From Capsicum annuum (Eukaryota; Streptophyta; Magnoliopsida; Solanales; Solanaceae): a DNA stretch of 64,000 nucleotides. The stretch is from assembly GCF_002878395.1 (NCBI RefSeq), contig NW_025861901.1, positions 275,734 through 339,733 on the forward strand. Reading direction: 5' to 3'. How positions within the stretch are numbered: the first letter of the stretch is position 1; the number at the start of each line of letters is the position of its first letter. The notes below the pieces were generated by a model. That model was given only the letters and a program-made list of their open reading frames with translations. It did no database searches and was not told the origin of the DNA. The translations under genes and the position numbers were made by a program. Of this stretch, positions 12,449 to 22,710 are shown piece by piece.

Positions 12449-12505
12449 GGGGGGGTAACGTGGGGGTAGGGGTAAGGGGTAGGGTATGGGGTGGTGAGGT
12501 GGTGA
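12449..12505 (+). other. G-rich tract with quadruplex-like spacing
   Basis: Seven G are followed by runs of three to five G separated by short loops (ta, taa, tat). The equivalent tract in the other LTR is 24278-24330, where the leading run is 15 G. The G-rich strand is opposite to the element's sense strand. It lies about 200 bp inside the LTR start in element orientation, that is in U3. Confidence 0.6.
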
Positions 12506-12698
12506 TTTGTCATTTTCTTATTGGAGAGGGTTGTTAGGGTGTTAAAAGAATAAAAGTTTGTTAGGGATTTTGTTGAAAGTTACTCTTATTTTTTTTGTAT
12601 TTTTGTGGGATGTAATCACGTGGGTGAGAGTACATGATATGATAAGGTAAAAATGAATAAAATCGAACTTTTGAGGGGAACAAAATTATGTGCCTACA

Positions 12699-12712
12699 TC
12701 ATTCCCCCTTTG
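12699..12712 (-). other. Polypurine tract of the Tat element
   Basis: On the minus strand the bases just before the 3' LTR read AAAGGGGGAATGA, a purine run directly abutting the LTR start. This fixes the orientation and the LTR edge at 12698. Confidence 0.75.
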
Positions 12713-13044
12713 AATATAAACACGCAGTGTTTTCAGAAAAAGAAGTAGACAACGAGACAAAATTTTGTCCCGACCATTATTCAAAGGAAGAAACAGAAGA
12801 AAGAAGGACTACCAGGTCTTGAATTAGGACAACCTACCCACCAAGTTATGAGGGGATCAAGTGACAAGTATCTCCAAGGATTGGACGCAGATGGACTATA
12901 CCGAGTTGGAGAGTCGAGTGAGGTTTCGTCGAGGTTCCGGTTCGCGGCTCTGTTATTACATCAAAATTGAAAATTACAGGTTAAAACGTAAATGAAATTA
13001 CAAAAATCCTATATATACAACTTCTATTGGCTCTTGACTCAACT

Positions 13045-13254
13045 TTTATCACCCTATTCTTAAGGCGGGCTCCTGACTTGAAATTTCTTCCAACTTGTTG
13101 CTTGGCTTTCAATTGCTTCGCTTTGTTGCTTGATTTTTCGTTTCTTAACCCTATTCTCCAGGCGGGCTCCTAACTTGCTATTTCATCACCCTGTTCTTCA
13201 GGCGGGCTCCTGACTTGCTATTTCATCACCCTGTTCTTCAGGCAGGCTCCTGAA
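13045..13254 (-). repeat. Short tandem array, 40-bp units, Tat 3' region
   Basis: The phrase caggcgggctcctgacttg and variants recur, with two clean adjacent 40-bp units from about 13175 to 13254 and looser copies before them. The core is a variant of the 37-bp unit core next door (aggagggtcctgaac), so both arrays probably grew from one ancestral motif. Confidence 0.75.
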
Positions 13255-13332
13255 ACCCAAAATTAAAACTAGAATGAAAATTATCCTAAACAAGAATTAT
13301 AATAAAGTAGTATTTCATTTTTGAAAGCGTTG

Positions 13333-13888
13333 TCCCATTTTCCAGGAGGGTCCTGAACATAAAGTAAAATCTCATTTTTCAGGAGGGTCCTGAACAAAAA
13401 GTAAATTCCCATTTTTCAAGAGGGTCCTGAACTGAAAGTAAATTCCTATTTTTAAGGAGGGTCCTGAACATAAAGTAACATCCCATTTTTCAGGAGGGTC
13501 CTGAACAAAAAGTAAATTCCCATTTTTCAGGAGGGTCCTGAACTGAAAGTAAAATCCCATTTTTCAGGAGGGTCTTGAGCATAAAGTAAAATTCCATTTT
13601 TCAGGAGGATCCTGAGCAGAAGTAAAATCCTATTTTTCAGGAGGGTCCTAACCAAAAAGTAAAATCCTATTTTTTAGGAGGGTCCTGAACATAAAGTAAA
13701 ATCCCATTTTTCAGGAGGGTCCTAAACATAAAGTAAAATCCCATTTTTCAGGAGGGTCCTGAACAGTAAGTAAAATCCCATTTCTCAGGAGGGTCCTGAA
13801 CATAAAGTAAAATTCCATTTTTCAGGAGGGGCCTGAATAGAAAGTAAAATCCCATTTTTCAGGAGGGTCCTGAACATAAGGTAAAATC
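13333..13888 (-). repeat. 15-unit, 37-bp tandem array in the Tat 3' region
   Basis: Fifteen consecutive units of about 37 bp fill the interval almost exactly. Each unit has the core catttttcaggagggtcct followed by ga(a/g)c, a variable 3-5 bases, then aagtaaaat. In the first seven units the variable bases cycle (ata, aaa, ctg, ata, aaa, ctg, ata), giving a 111-bp higher-order period. That period shows as a repeated amino acid string in a chance minus-strand frame at 13372-13560. The location between integrase and 3' LTR is the usual place for satellite-like arrays in Tat/Ogre elements. Confidence 0.9.
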
Positions 13889-15499
13889 CCATGGATGTGC
13901 ATTTCCAATGGTAGTTGAACCAAGTGAAACGAATTTGCCCCTGTTTCAATCAAAGAAAATTTGTCAGTTAAAACTTAGTGGTGGCTTGCAGATCTTGGCT
14001 CCTCAGGTATCTGTCCAGCACTCGTTCCTTTCATCTTTATTCCAAATTGCTAACACTTGCCCTGTCTTGCCGCATCATTGACCCGGACCCATATTGAGGG
14101 AAAAGAGCTCTGACTCAAACAATGGGTTTCCATTTTACCATGCCCCTGAGGTGCACTCTTTTCCCAAATTTGAATGTTTCTATGAATCCACATAGCCTGT
14201 CGATTGATAGACTTCCTTTGCTTCATGTTGAATTACGATCATATTTCTTTCCTGTGCTGTTCCTTGGCTTTTTCTCATATAATTGGAAAGAATGGTAGTA
14301 AATTTTGAAATTCTTTCTTGCTTGTTTTGACACAGACTTGACTTAAAATATAAAGAAATGATGGTAACTTTTATTTTGATAAATGACATAAGAAAAGACA
14401 AAAAACATGAATATGCAAATGAAAGAAAAGGGCAATGTCCCATATTCAAAGAGAAAACTTATCTAAATACGACAAACCAACTCCAATAAGTATGACATGC
14501 ATTTTGGATTGAGCTGCCTGATCTTCCTATCCAAACTCCCCATTTGTTGTTGAGTTCGTACCTTTTGCCGCTGAGCCGCTTCTTCAAATCCATTGGACTC
14601 ATGCATCATATTCGATTGACGACATCTTAAAAGACTTTTGCCAACAAATATCTTTCTTCTCACTTTTTACTTTTCTCTTGAACTCTCCATCGCCTTATGG
14701 TGCCCGTGAGGGTTTTCACCAATAAGACTCTCTTATTTTCATTTCTCTCCATTCACCATCACCTTATGGTTCCTGCAAAGGTTTTCACCAATAAGACTCT
14801 CATTTTCATTTTCTCTCAACTCACCATCGCCTTATGATGCCTGCAAAGGTTTTCACTAATAAGACTCTCTCATTTTTATTTTCTTTCCTGATTTCTTATG
14901 CTGAGGGAGACAAGTGGTACTTCACAATGTATCATCAATATCCATTGCATGCTTAGCCTTAAAATTATCAAAAATTGATCTGAAGGACTTTCTTTGGTTG
15001 TATCTTGGCTTTTGGTTAAGGTTAGAAAAGATGGTAAGGGGCTCAAATGATACTTGAAGTGGGGGTGGGACTTACAACTTTTGGAATCGACTCAAACAAT
15101 ACATTAACTCATGCCCCAGTTTTGTTGACTGGGTGAATCTTAAATCTTTATTTGGTTGGACTGAGCTCGAAATAAGGCAGCCTACGTATCTCACTCCTGA
15201 GAGAGGAGAATCAAGTCACACGTAGTTTTATCAGCTGGTTCTTTGTTTTGATTTGATTTTGATTTTTTTTCTTTTTCTTTTTCTTTTCGAACTCTTTCTT
15301 TTATTCTTATTTTCTTGACATTTATCTTTGACTCTATTTTGATTCCAAAAGAGGGATATGAAAGAAAAATAAAATAAAGCTCAAATGGGTGAACAAGGGA
15401 TGACACAATGTTTGGATAGAAGAATAAAATGCCTTCATCATATCAATCTTTAAAAATGCAAGTACTAAACATGCAATAAAATCAACAAAGGATCAAATA
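13889..15499 (-). other. Tat 3' untranslated region, no gene
   Basis: Noncoding part between the 37-bp array and the integrase stop. It contains a three-unit repeat at about 14680-14884 and a block around 15174-15228 (gcctacgtatctcactcctg) that I recognise as a recurring 3' region motif of this element type. Small open frames here show no similarity. Confidence 0.6.
14680..14884 (-). repeat. Three-unit repeat, about 67-bp period
   Basis: Three copies share ccatc(g/a)ccttatggt, followed by ggttttcac(c/t)aataagac and a T-rich tail with tctctc. Units start near 14686, 14753 and 14820. The second and third share tgcaaagg where the first has cgtgaggg. Confidence 0.8.
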
Positions 15500-16720
15500 T
15501 CATACATAGTATCTTTTGACCGCGTCAGCATTGATAGCCATTTCTGCCATTTTACCTTCAGTATTTGTCAAATATAAGCCTCCATTGGGCAACACTTTTT
15601 TCACAACGAAGGGACCTTTCCAGTTAGGGAGGAACTTGCCTTTCGCTTCAACCTGGTGAGGAAGGATACATCTCAATACCAACTGACCAACTTCAAAATT
15701 CCTGGGATGGACCTTTTTGTTATACGCTCGAACCATCCTCCTCTGATACAACTGGCCATGACACACAGATGTTAGCCTTTTTTCCTCAATCAAACTCAAA
15801 TGTTCCAGTCGGGTTTTTACCCATTCATCATTATTAATCTCTGCTTCTACAATGACTCAAAGAGAGGGAATTTCAACTTCTGCAGGGATGACTGCTTTTG
15901 TCCCATACACCAATAAATATGGAGTTGCCCCTGTTGAAGTGCGAATAGTGGTGCGATAACCTAGCAATGCAAATGATAATTTTTCATGCCACTGTCTAGA
16001 TCCTTGTACCATCTTTCATAGTATCTTTTTTATATTCTTATTGGCAGCTTCTACAACACCATTGGCCTTTGGGAGATATGGATTAGAATTTCGATGTGCG
16101 ATATTAAACTGTCGACATACTTCTTGCATCAAATGACTATTGAGATTGGCCGCATTATTTGTAATGATCATCTTAGGAATTCCAAATCTACAAATGATAT
16201 TGGCATGAACAAAATCTATCACAGCCTTCTTTGTCATTGACTTGAAAGTTACTGCTTCTACCCACTTTGTGAAGTAGTCAATGGCTACCAAAATGAATCT
16301 ATGTCCATTTGATGCCTTCGGCTCAATCGGTCCAATCACATCCATTCCCTAAGCCACGAACGGCCATAGAGCGGCTATTGCATGCAACTCAACAGGAGGA
16401 AAACGTATCAGATCACCGTGTACCTGACATTGATGACACTTCCGAACAAATTGAATAGAATCCCTTTCCATAGTAAGCCAGTAATAACCTGCTCGAAGAA
16501 TTTTCTTTGACAAGACATGGCCGTTCATATGCGACCCATATACTCTAGAGTGTATTTCAACCATGATTTTCAAGGATTCTCTTGCATCCACACACCTTAA
16601 AAGTCCTAGATCTGGGGTCCTCTTATACAAGATTCCCCCACTTAAGAAAAATCCACTAGCCAAACGCCTAATAGTCCTCTTTTTATCGTTGGTGGCATAT
16701 GCTGGGTATTCTCCTGACTG
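15500..16720 (-). pseudogene. Tat integrase
   Basis: From the N-terminal side it has an H-H-C-C zinc-binding region with the end FVRKCHQCQ, then the core beginning MDVIGP (16345 leftward) with first acidic residue Asp, IITNNAANL where the second catalytic Asp is now Asn, and a KANGVVEAANK segment with the Glu. The C-terminal part ends near 15500 with a WKGPFVV motif typical of the gypsy integrase tail. A stop separates the zinc domain from the core at about 16348, and another lies just after the Glu segment. No chromodomain follows, as expected for Tat. The lost Asp alone should abolish strand transfer. Confidence 0.85.
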
Positions 16721-16799
16721 AATGTACCATTTGATATCCAAGAACCAAGGTTCTCCATCGAGCTCTTCTTCAACCACATTACAGTAAGCATGCTGATCA

Positions 16800-17224
16800 C
16801 GACCCTGTATATGTACTGGATTGATGTAGGCTTTGTCAGGATGTTGGAGCATTGAAGACAGAGTGGCTAAAGCATCAGCGATTTCATTACAAAACCTTGG
16901 AATATGCCTAAATTTTACTAACACAAACCGTTGACATAGCTTCTGCAAGCATTGTCGATATGGGATGAGTTTTGAATCTCGAGTCTCCCAATCGCGTTGA
17001 ATTTGATGGATGAACAAATCCAAATCTCCCAACACCAATAATTCTTAGACTCCCATATCAACAGCTAACCTCAAACCAAGAATGCAGGCTTCATACTCTG
17101 CCATATTGTTAGTACCGTAGAATCGAAGTTGTGCTGTTACCGGGAAATATTGTCCCAATTTAGAGATAAGAACCGCACCTATTCCGACTCCTTTCATATT
17201 GACAGCTCTATCGAAAAATAACCT
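16800..17224 (-). pseudogene. Second (archaeal-like) RNase H of the Tat element
   Basis: A second RNase H sits between the usual RNase H and integrase. Visible catalytic signatures are FFDRAVN (Asp), AEYEAC (Glu), LGDLDLF (Asp) and IADALATL (Asp). The presence of this domain in addition to the first RNase H is the diagnostic trait of Tat/Ogre gypsy elements and of some retroviruses. One stop lies just before FFD and another between the Glu and the third acidic motif, at about 17046. Confidence 0.82.
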
Positions 17225-17770
17225 CTAACCAGGATCAGCATCTATAACGACTTCATCGACATACGACACTTCTTCGTCAGGAAAATATGTCTTTAATGGC
17301 TCGTACTCTTCATCAATGGGATTCTCAGCAAGATGATCTGCCAAGGCCTGGGCTTTCATGGATGTTCGAGTCATATATACAATGTCAAACTCGATAAGCA
17401 ATATTTGCCACTTTGCCAATCGACTCGTCGGCATAGGCTTCTGAAAGATATACTTCAAAGGATCCAGGCGGGTGATGAGATAAATAGTATAGGATGAGAG
17501 ATAATGCTTCAACTTCTGTGCCACCTAAGTTAGGGCACAACACATCCTTTCAAGAAGAGTATACCTGACCTCATATGCGGTGAACTTCTTGCTAAGATAA
17601 TAAATAGCCTGCTCCTTTTTGCCTGTGACATCATGTTGACCCAACACACAACCGAAAGAATTGTCCATGACTGATAAATATAAGATTAAAGGCCTACAAG
17701 CTCTGAGGGTACCAGCACGGGCAGATTTGACAAATATCTTTTGATTCGATCGAACGCTTCGTGACATTCT
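17225..17770 (-). pseudogene. First RNase H of the Tat element
   Basis: Reads through SFGCVLGQHD, YYLSKKFTAYE and LLERMCCAL, then a stop where Trp is usual, and on to TRLDPLKYIF and ALADHLAENP. These are the standard RNase H landmarks of gypsy elements. A frameshift at about 17700 separates it from the reverse transcriptase: the upstream frame runs on past PVLVP while the true continuation shifts to the overlapping frame. Confidence 0.8.
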
Positions 17771-18639
17771 TCAGTCCATTTTACCTCAGCACTCTTTTTC
17801 AGCAACTTGAATATGGGCTCACAAGTGGTTATAAGTTGAGCAATAAACCTGCTAATGTTGTTCAGTATACCAAGCAAACTCATCACCTCCGTTCTATTCT
17901 TGGGCGGGGGCAAATCCTGAATGGCTTTGATTTTCGAGGGATCCAATTCAATTCCCCGACGGCTGACTACAAACCCCAACAACTTTCCAGATGAAACTCC
18001 AAATACACATTTCGCCGGGTTGAGTTTGAGATTATACCTGTAAATCCTTTTAAAGAACTTTCTTAAATCTTTAAAATGGTTGGACTGACTTTTTGACTTA
18101 ATAATCACATCATCCACGTAGACCTCAATCTCCTTATGCATCATGTCATGAAATATAGTGTTCATGGCTCTCATGTATGTTGCTCCAGCATTCTTCAAAT
18201 CGAACGACATGACTCGGTAACAATAAGTTCCTCATGGTGTGATAAAAGACGTCTTCTCCGCATCGTCATCATCCATAATAATCTGGTGATATCCAGCATA
18301 GCAATCCACAAAAGAGGAAACCTCGTGTTTAGCACAGTTGTCTAGCAAAATGTGGATGTTGGGCAGTGGAAAATCACCTTTCGGACTTGCTCTGTTCAAG
18401 TCACGGTAATCAACACACACTCAAATTTTGCCATCTTTCTTTGGTACTAGCACAACATTGGACAACCACATGGGATAGCGAGCTACTCGAATTACTTTGG
18501 CTTCAAGTTGTTTCATGATTTCCTCTTTAATTTTAATACTTATATCCGTTTTAAATTTCCTCAACTTCTGTTTGACAGGAGGGAACGCGGGATCAGTTGG
18601 CAATTTATAAGCCACTAATTCAGTGCTTAAACTAGGCAT
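17771..18639 (-). pseudogene. Tat reverse transcriptase
   Basis: Minus-strand pieces give the RT motifs in order: VVLVPKKDGK, VCVDYRDLNRASPKGDFPLP, FVDCYAGYHQI, and the catalytic box VYVDDVIIKS with both Asp intact, then GKLLGFVVS. Stops fall after KKDGKI at about 18420 and after SFITP at about 18231, where Arg and Trp are usual in this lineage. The active site is preserved but the frame is broken. Confidence 0.88.
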
Positions 18640-19371
18640 ATCATTATAAGACCATGCAAAAACATCCTTCTAATAAATTAATGCTTGAATCATTCCATCT
18701 TTTAGCTGTGGCAAAGCATGTACACTGATTTTAGTTTCCCTGATATCTTCTTGATCCCCTAGATTTTTTGGCTCAGTCTCATTCAAATTAGGATTTGGTT
18801 TGTCTTCCAACTGTTCCAACTCTTTGCTTATCTCTTTTAGTGCTTCTTCTTCATCATATTCCCCATCCTGCTTCATTACATCTTGATTAGTTTGGATTTT
18901 AAGATTAGGCTGAAAATTCTGCATGCATGTCATGTCATTAGAATCAGCATAAAGAGAACTGTGTAAGAAAAGAAAAACAAAATATATTAGACACGAAACA
19001 AAAGGGACATTACATTTCATTAAACAAAAGATAGAAGGGTTTAAACATAGATACCAACATAACATAAACAAACTAAAATCTGAATTACAACCCTGAAATA
19101 ACTCGGATAAATAGAAAGAAAAAAAAATAAACTACCAAAAATCCCTCCTGACGGGGAGAGGAGTGACTTCCCAATTATTGAGTCGAACAGCTGGACCTAT
19201 GAATTGCACGTCTGCCATACTGGTACCTTCTCCTGCTTCGATCATATCAACTTCAATAAAAAGGTTTTGGGAGTCATCAACCAATTCAACTTCAAATTCC
19301 ACATGCTTCGTGACACCACTCTTAACAAATGATTCACTGAGTAGTGGCATTGGGTGAGGGAGTGACCATGT
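18640..19371 (-). pseudogene. Tat protease-RT linker region
   Basis: Two open pieces (19350-19132 and about 18960-18670) carry acidic, low-complexity sequence such as EEEALKEISKELEQLEDKPN, typical of the variable linker between protease and reverse transcriptase in this lineage. I see no catalytic motif. Stops and a noncoding-looking gap at about 18970-19130 separate the pieces. Confidence 0.55.
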
Positions 19372-20680
19372 TTACTTTTTCCTTCCCTTGGCTTTCTTCA
19401 AATCTTCATCTGTAGGCTTAAATCCCAGACCAAATGTGCCCACGTTCTCACTCGGACATATGGGATGAACTATACCATGCAGAGATGCTCCCAAACTCTT
19501 TCCAGGCTCAAATCCGTATTTCCAAAGTTCACTCACCATCATGATAGAAGCAAAAGACAATTGCAGTCCCGGTATAGCTTGCCATTCAAGGATATGATTT
19601 ACTGGAATTGTATCAAAAATTTGATAGACGAATGTCTCCTCTACGTTATTTGCTTCAATAAGAGACAAGGGAGAATCTTCGTAGGCTGACAAATCTCCTT
19701 CACCATGAATAACTACTTCTTGCCTGTCATGCTCAAACTTAATCATTTGGTGCAGTGTAGATGCAACCGCCTTGGCCTTGTGGATCCACGACCTTCCTAA
19801 CAACAGATTGTAAGAGGATTCTATATTCAATACTTGAAACTCTATAGTGAACTCAACAGACCCTATGGTCAACATTAGATCTATTTCGCTAATGGAATTT
19901 GATTTTGCACCATCGAAAGCCCTAACACATACATTGTTGGGCCCGATCCTGTCAACATCAATATTCAACTTTTGCAAAGTAGAAATAGGGCAAATATTTG
20001 CACCTGACACTCCATCAATCATAACATGAGTGACGTAGAAATATTCACACTTCACTGTAATGTAAAGGCCCTGATTATGCCCTGTACCTTCAACAGGGAA
20101 TTCATCATCAGAGAAGCTGATCCGATTGACCTCAAAGATTTTTCCAACCATTTTATCAAGTTGGTTGATTGTGATCTCCCTTGGAACGTATGCTTCATTT
20201 AATACCTTCAGTAAAATATCACGATGCTCCTTCGAGTGCAACAACAAAGATAAAAGGGAAATTTGAGCAGGGATTTTCTTCAATTGGTCTAATATTGAAT
20301 ACTCTGGCAATTTCATCTTTTTTAAAAATTCTTTGGCTTCTTTTTCGGTGATAGTCTTTTTGATAGATGACGGTCCGTTCACCGTTGGCTTGGACTTTCT
20401 TAAGCTTTCAGGCACGAAATATCTTCCTGACCTAGTCAAACCCCTTACCTCATCTACATCTTCCATGACTTCTTTCCCATGATAGGTCATCACAGTCCGC
20501 CCATAATTCTAGGGAATCCTTTTCATATCAACTATCGGAGGTTGGGTCACCGGTTTGAGGACAATAGGCACTGCCAGTGCTTCTTTTACCGTCAAGATGG
20601 GCTGACTCAGAGCTCCCACCACTGTCAACTTAGGTTTATCCTGAGTTAAATCAATATGCCTTCTGGCGCCCTGTACTGTG
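19372..20680 (-). pseudogene. Tat protease with G-patch-like tail
   Basis: The longest open frame of the window (373 codons from 20493). It has a gag-pol junction segment, then the aspartic protease box VMIDGVSGANICP with the catalytic Asp intact, a flap and LLLGRSWIH, and near the end GFEPGKSLGASL...GTFGLGF, the glycine-rich G-patch-like motif that follows protease in Tat elements. The segment 20494-20680 continues the same protein upstream but has one stop at about 20511 and a frame change from gag. Confidence 0.85.
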
Positions 20681-20681
20681 A

Positions 20682-22667
20682 TCAAGGGTTTCTTTGTGCT
20701 TTATCTTCTCTCATTTCTTCCTGGCTCAATGACATTGCTTTCAAAGACTCTGCTACATTTATCGATTTCTCCTCAATAGACTGTATCTTGACAATAGGCT
20801 TATAACCCCTCGAAGACTCTTTCCCATCATATATCAATTCTAGCATATTGGCTTTAGCATGGGTTGGGAGCAGATTCTGATTAATGTTTGGACACTTCGG
20901 GGCCTGGACCAGCATCTGATTTGTGTCAATTAAATCTTGGACAACTCTCTTTAAATGCCATTATTTCTCGATATCATGGCCTGGCATATCAGAACAGTAT
21001 GCACACCTTAAAAAATAATTGAGATTCCTTGGCGGTGGATTTGAAAGCCCTCCTTGAATTGGGCTTAAAACCTTCAACTTTCTCAACCTATAAAATAAGC
21101 TAGCATATGACTCCCCAAGAGGTGTGAATTGATTTTTGACCGCCTTCTCCTTCTTATACTCGGGCCTAGGCTGAAAATTGGGTCTGGAGGGGTTTTGGTA
21201 ATTTGATAGAGCGAATGGGCGATTTTGTGGAGCTTGCACGCGCCACTGTGGGTAAGAAGGGGTTTGGGCATATGGCTGTGCGCTATATACTAGGTACGAA
21301 GGTGGTGGAATGGAATATAAAGGGTTTTGTGGAGGGTAGTAATGGTGGGGAGGAATATATGGAGCTTGGATGTAGATTTAGGCTTGAGATTGGGGATAGG
21401 GGTGAGGTGGTCTTTTGGGATAGGAATGGGTTCTAGCTACGACAGTCGCCACGTCCTCTTTCTTCTTTCTACCTCCAAATGCACCGGATCCACCTTGAAT
21501 CACTTGTGTGGTGGCTTTTAATACGGCAAAACTCACTATTCGTCCGGTCTCAATTCCGTCTTCTATTATCTCCCCCATTTTAAGGACTTCCATAAAAGAC
21601 TTTCCCATTGCCAGAAGTAAATGTTGAAAATAGGTCTTATCCTGCGCTTGAATGAAAACTTCTACCAACTTATTTTCTTTCAAAGGTCTCATCCTAAAAC
21701 CTTTGGTGCTTTTTTTCTTCATGTTGACCAAGGATTTTTCGTCCGAAATCAGGTCGATGTTATACTGAAAATGCTGAATAAATTTAGAAGCCAAATCATC
21801 CCAACTGTTCCATTTATCGATATCACAATCGATAAACTATTCTGAGGCCAGATCTGAAAGACTCTCGCCAAAGAAAGCCATAAGCAATTCTTCCTTTCCT
21901 CCTACAGCCCTCAACTGGTTGCAATAACGTCTTAAGTGTGCCACGGGATCGCCGTGTCCTGCATACTTCTCAAACTTAGGTATCTTAAAACCGGGGGGAA
22001 GATTGATGTCTGGGAATATGCAAAGATCTTTATAAGAAATACTCCTATAATTTCTGATTCCTTGCAGATTTCTCATAGCCTGTTCTAAACTTTTCAATTT
22101 CCGAGCTATGATATCTTGTTCCTCCGTTGCGACAGGTTTCTTCGTATAAAATGGAAATGCAGGCGGCTGAGTGTACACATATGGTTCATTCAATTGCAAA
22201 GTAGGCTCTGGGGCATAATACTGACTATCTGAAACCTTCAGTACTGGCTCACTAGCAGACCTAGGAAGCCTCATTGTGGGACGTGCGACATATATGGGAG
22301 TTTCATATGGTGGTGGAGCCACGAATACCGATGTGGTCGGTGGCGCTGGCTGAGCAGCGGGTCTTGATTGGGGAGCTGGCAAAGGCATTCAAGAACTGCC
22401 AGGATAATAATGCCGCAGAGTGAATCCTGGCGCGTGCTCAGGTGACTCAGTAGGAGCAGAAAATTGCGCCTAAGAGAGCGGTGGGCAATTAGAGATATTC
22501 CCAAAACCTTCAGGGAGTGGACGAGGAGGTATTCTGCTGGCCCATGCCCGGTGTAAATCTATCAATTGTTGCCTGAGCCTTACTACCTCATCATTGTGTT
22601 CAGAACTTTCTTCCCTGTGATCCTGATCCAGGTCAATGAGCGAATTTTCAATCTCCCTACTAGCCAT
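20682..22667 (-). pseudogene. Tat gag
   Basis: Starts at MASREIE (22667) and continues through a coiled-coil-like EVVRLRQQLIDL, a Pro-rich stretch and the retrotransposon Gag core with PKFEKYAGHGDPVAHLRRYC and LMAFFGESLSDLASE. A TAG at 21834 replaces a Trp codon. The core then continues to IQHFQYNIDL but lacks about a dozen residues after KKKSTKGFR, where related Gags have a conserved helix. The zinc knuckle CAYCSDMPGHDIEK ends in a stop where its last Cys should be. It is broken into at least four pieces. Confidence 0.85.
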
Positions 22668-22710
22668 GGCGAGATTTGCTTTGGATTTGGTGAAGTATGG
22701 GTGACTAGCC

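Larger units (their letters stand above)
10775..12698 (-). repeat. Tat element 3' LTR (complete, 1,924 bp)
   Basis: In plus-strand reading it starts TGTCACATCCC and ends TGTGCCTACA, giving the TG...CA ends. It is matched by 22711-24522 over almost its whole length. Its inner edge is fixed by the polypurine tract that follows. It holds hairpin-forming sequences near the left end, a GA-rich stretch at about 12183-12320 and a G-rich tract at 12449-12505. Open frames seen inside it are chance. Confidence 0.88.

Noticed and set aside
11792..12537. Open frames of 167 and 102 codons in the Tat LTR, with Arg/Glu-rich sequence
   Set aside because: They come from the GA-rich and G-rich tracts of the LTR, are not kept intact in the other LTR, and lie on the strand opposite to the element.
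13372..13560. A repetitive 62-residue protein frame
   Set aside because: It is a by-product of the 37-bp array: three units make 111 bases, so the frame repeats by arithmetic.
13333..13888. Possible CRISPR array
   Set aside because: Units are contiguous with no unique spacers of equal length, and the context is a plant retrotransposon.
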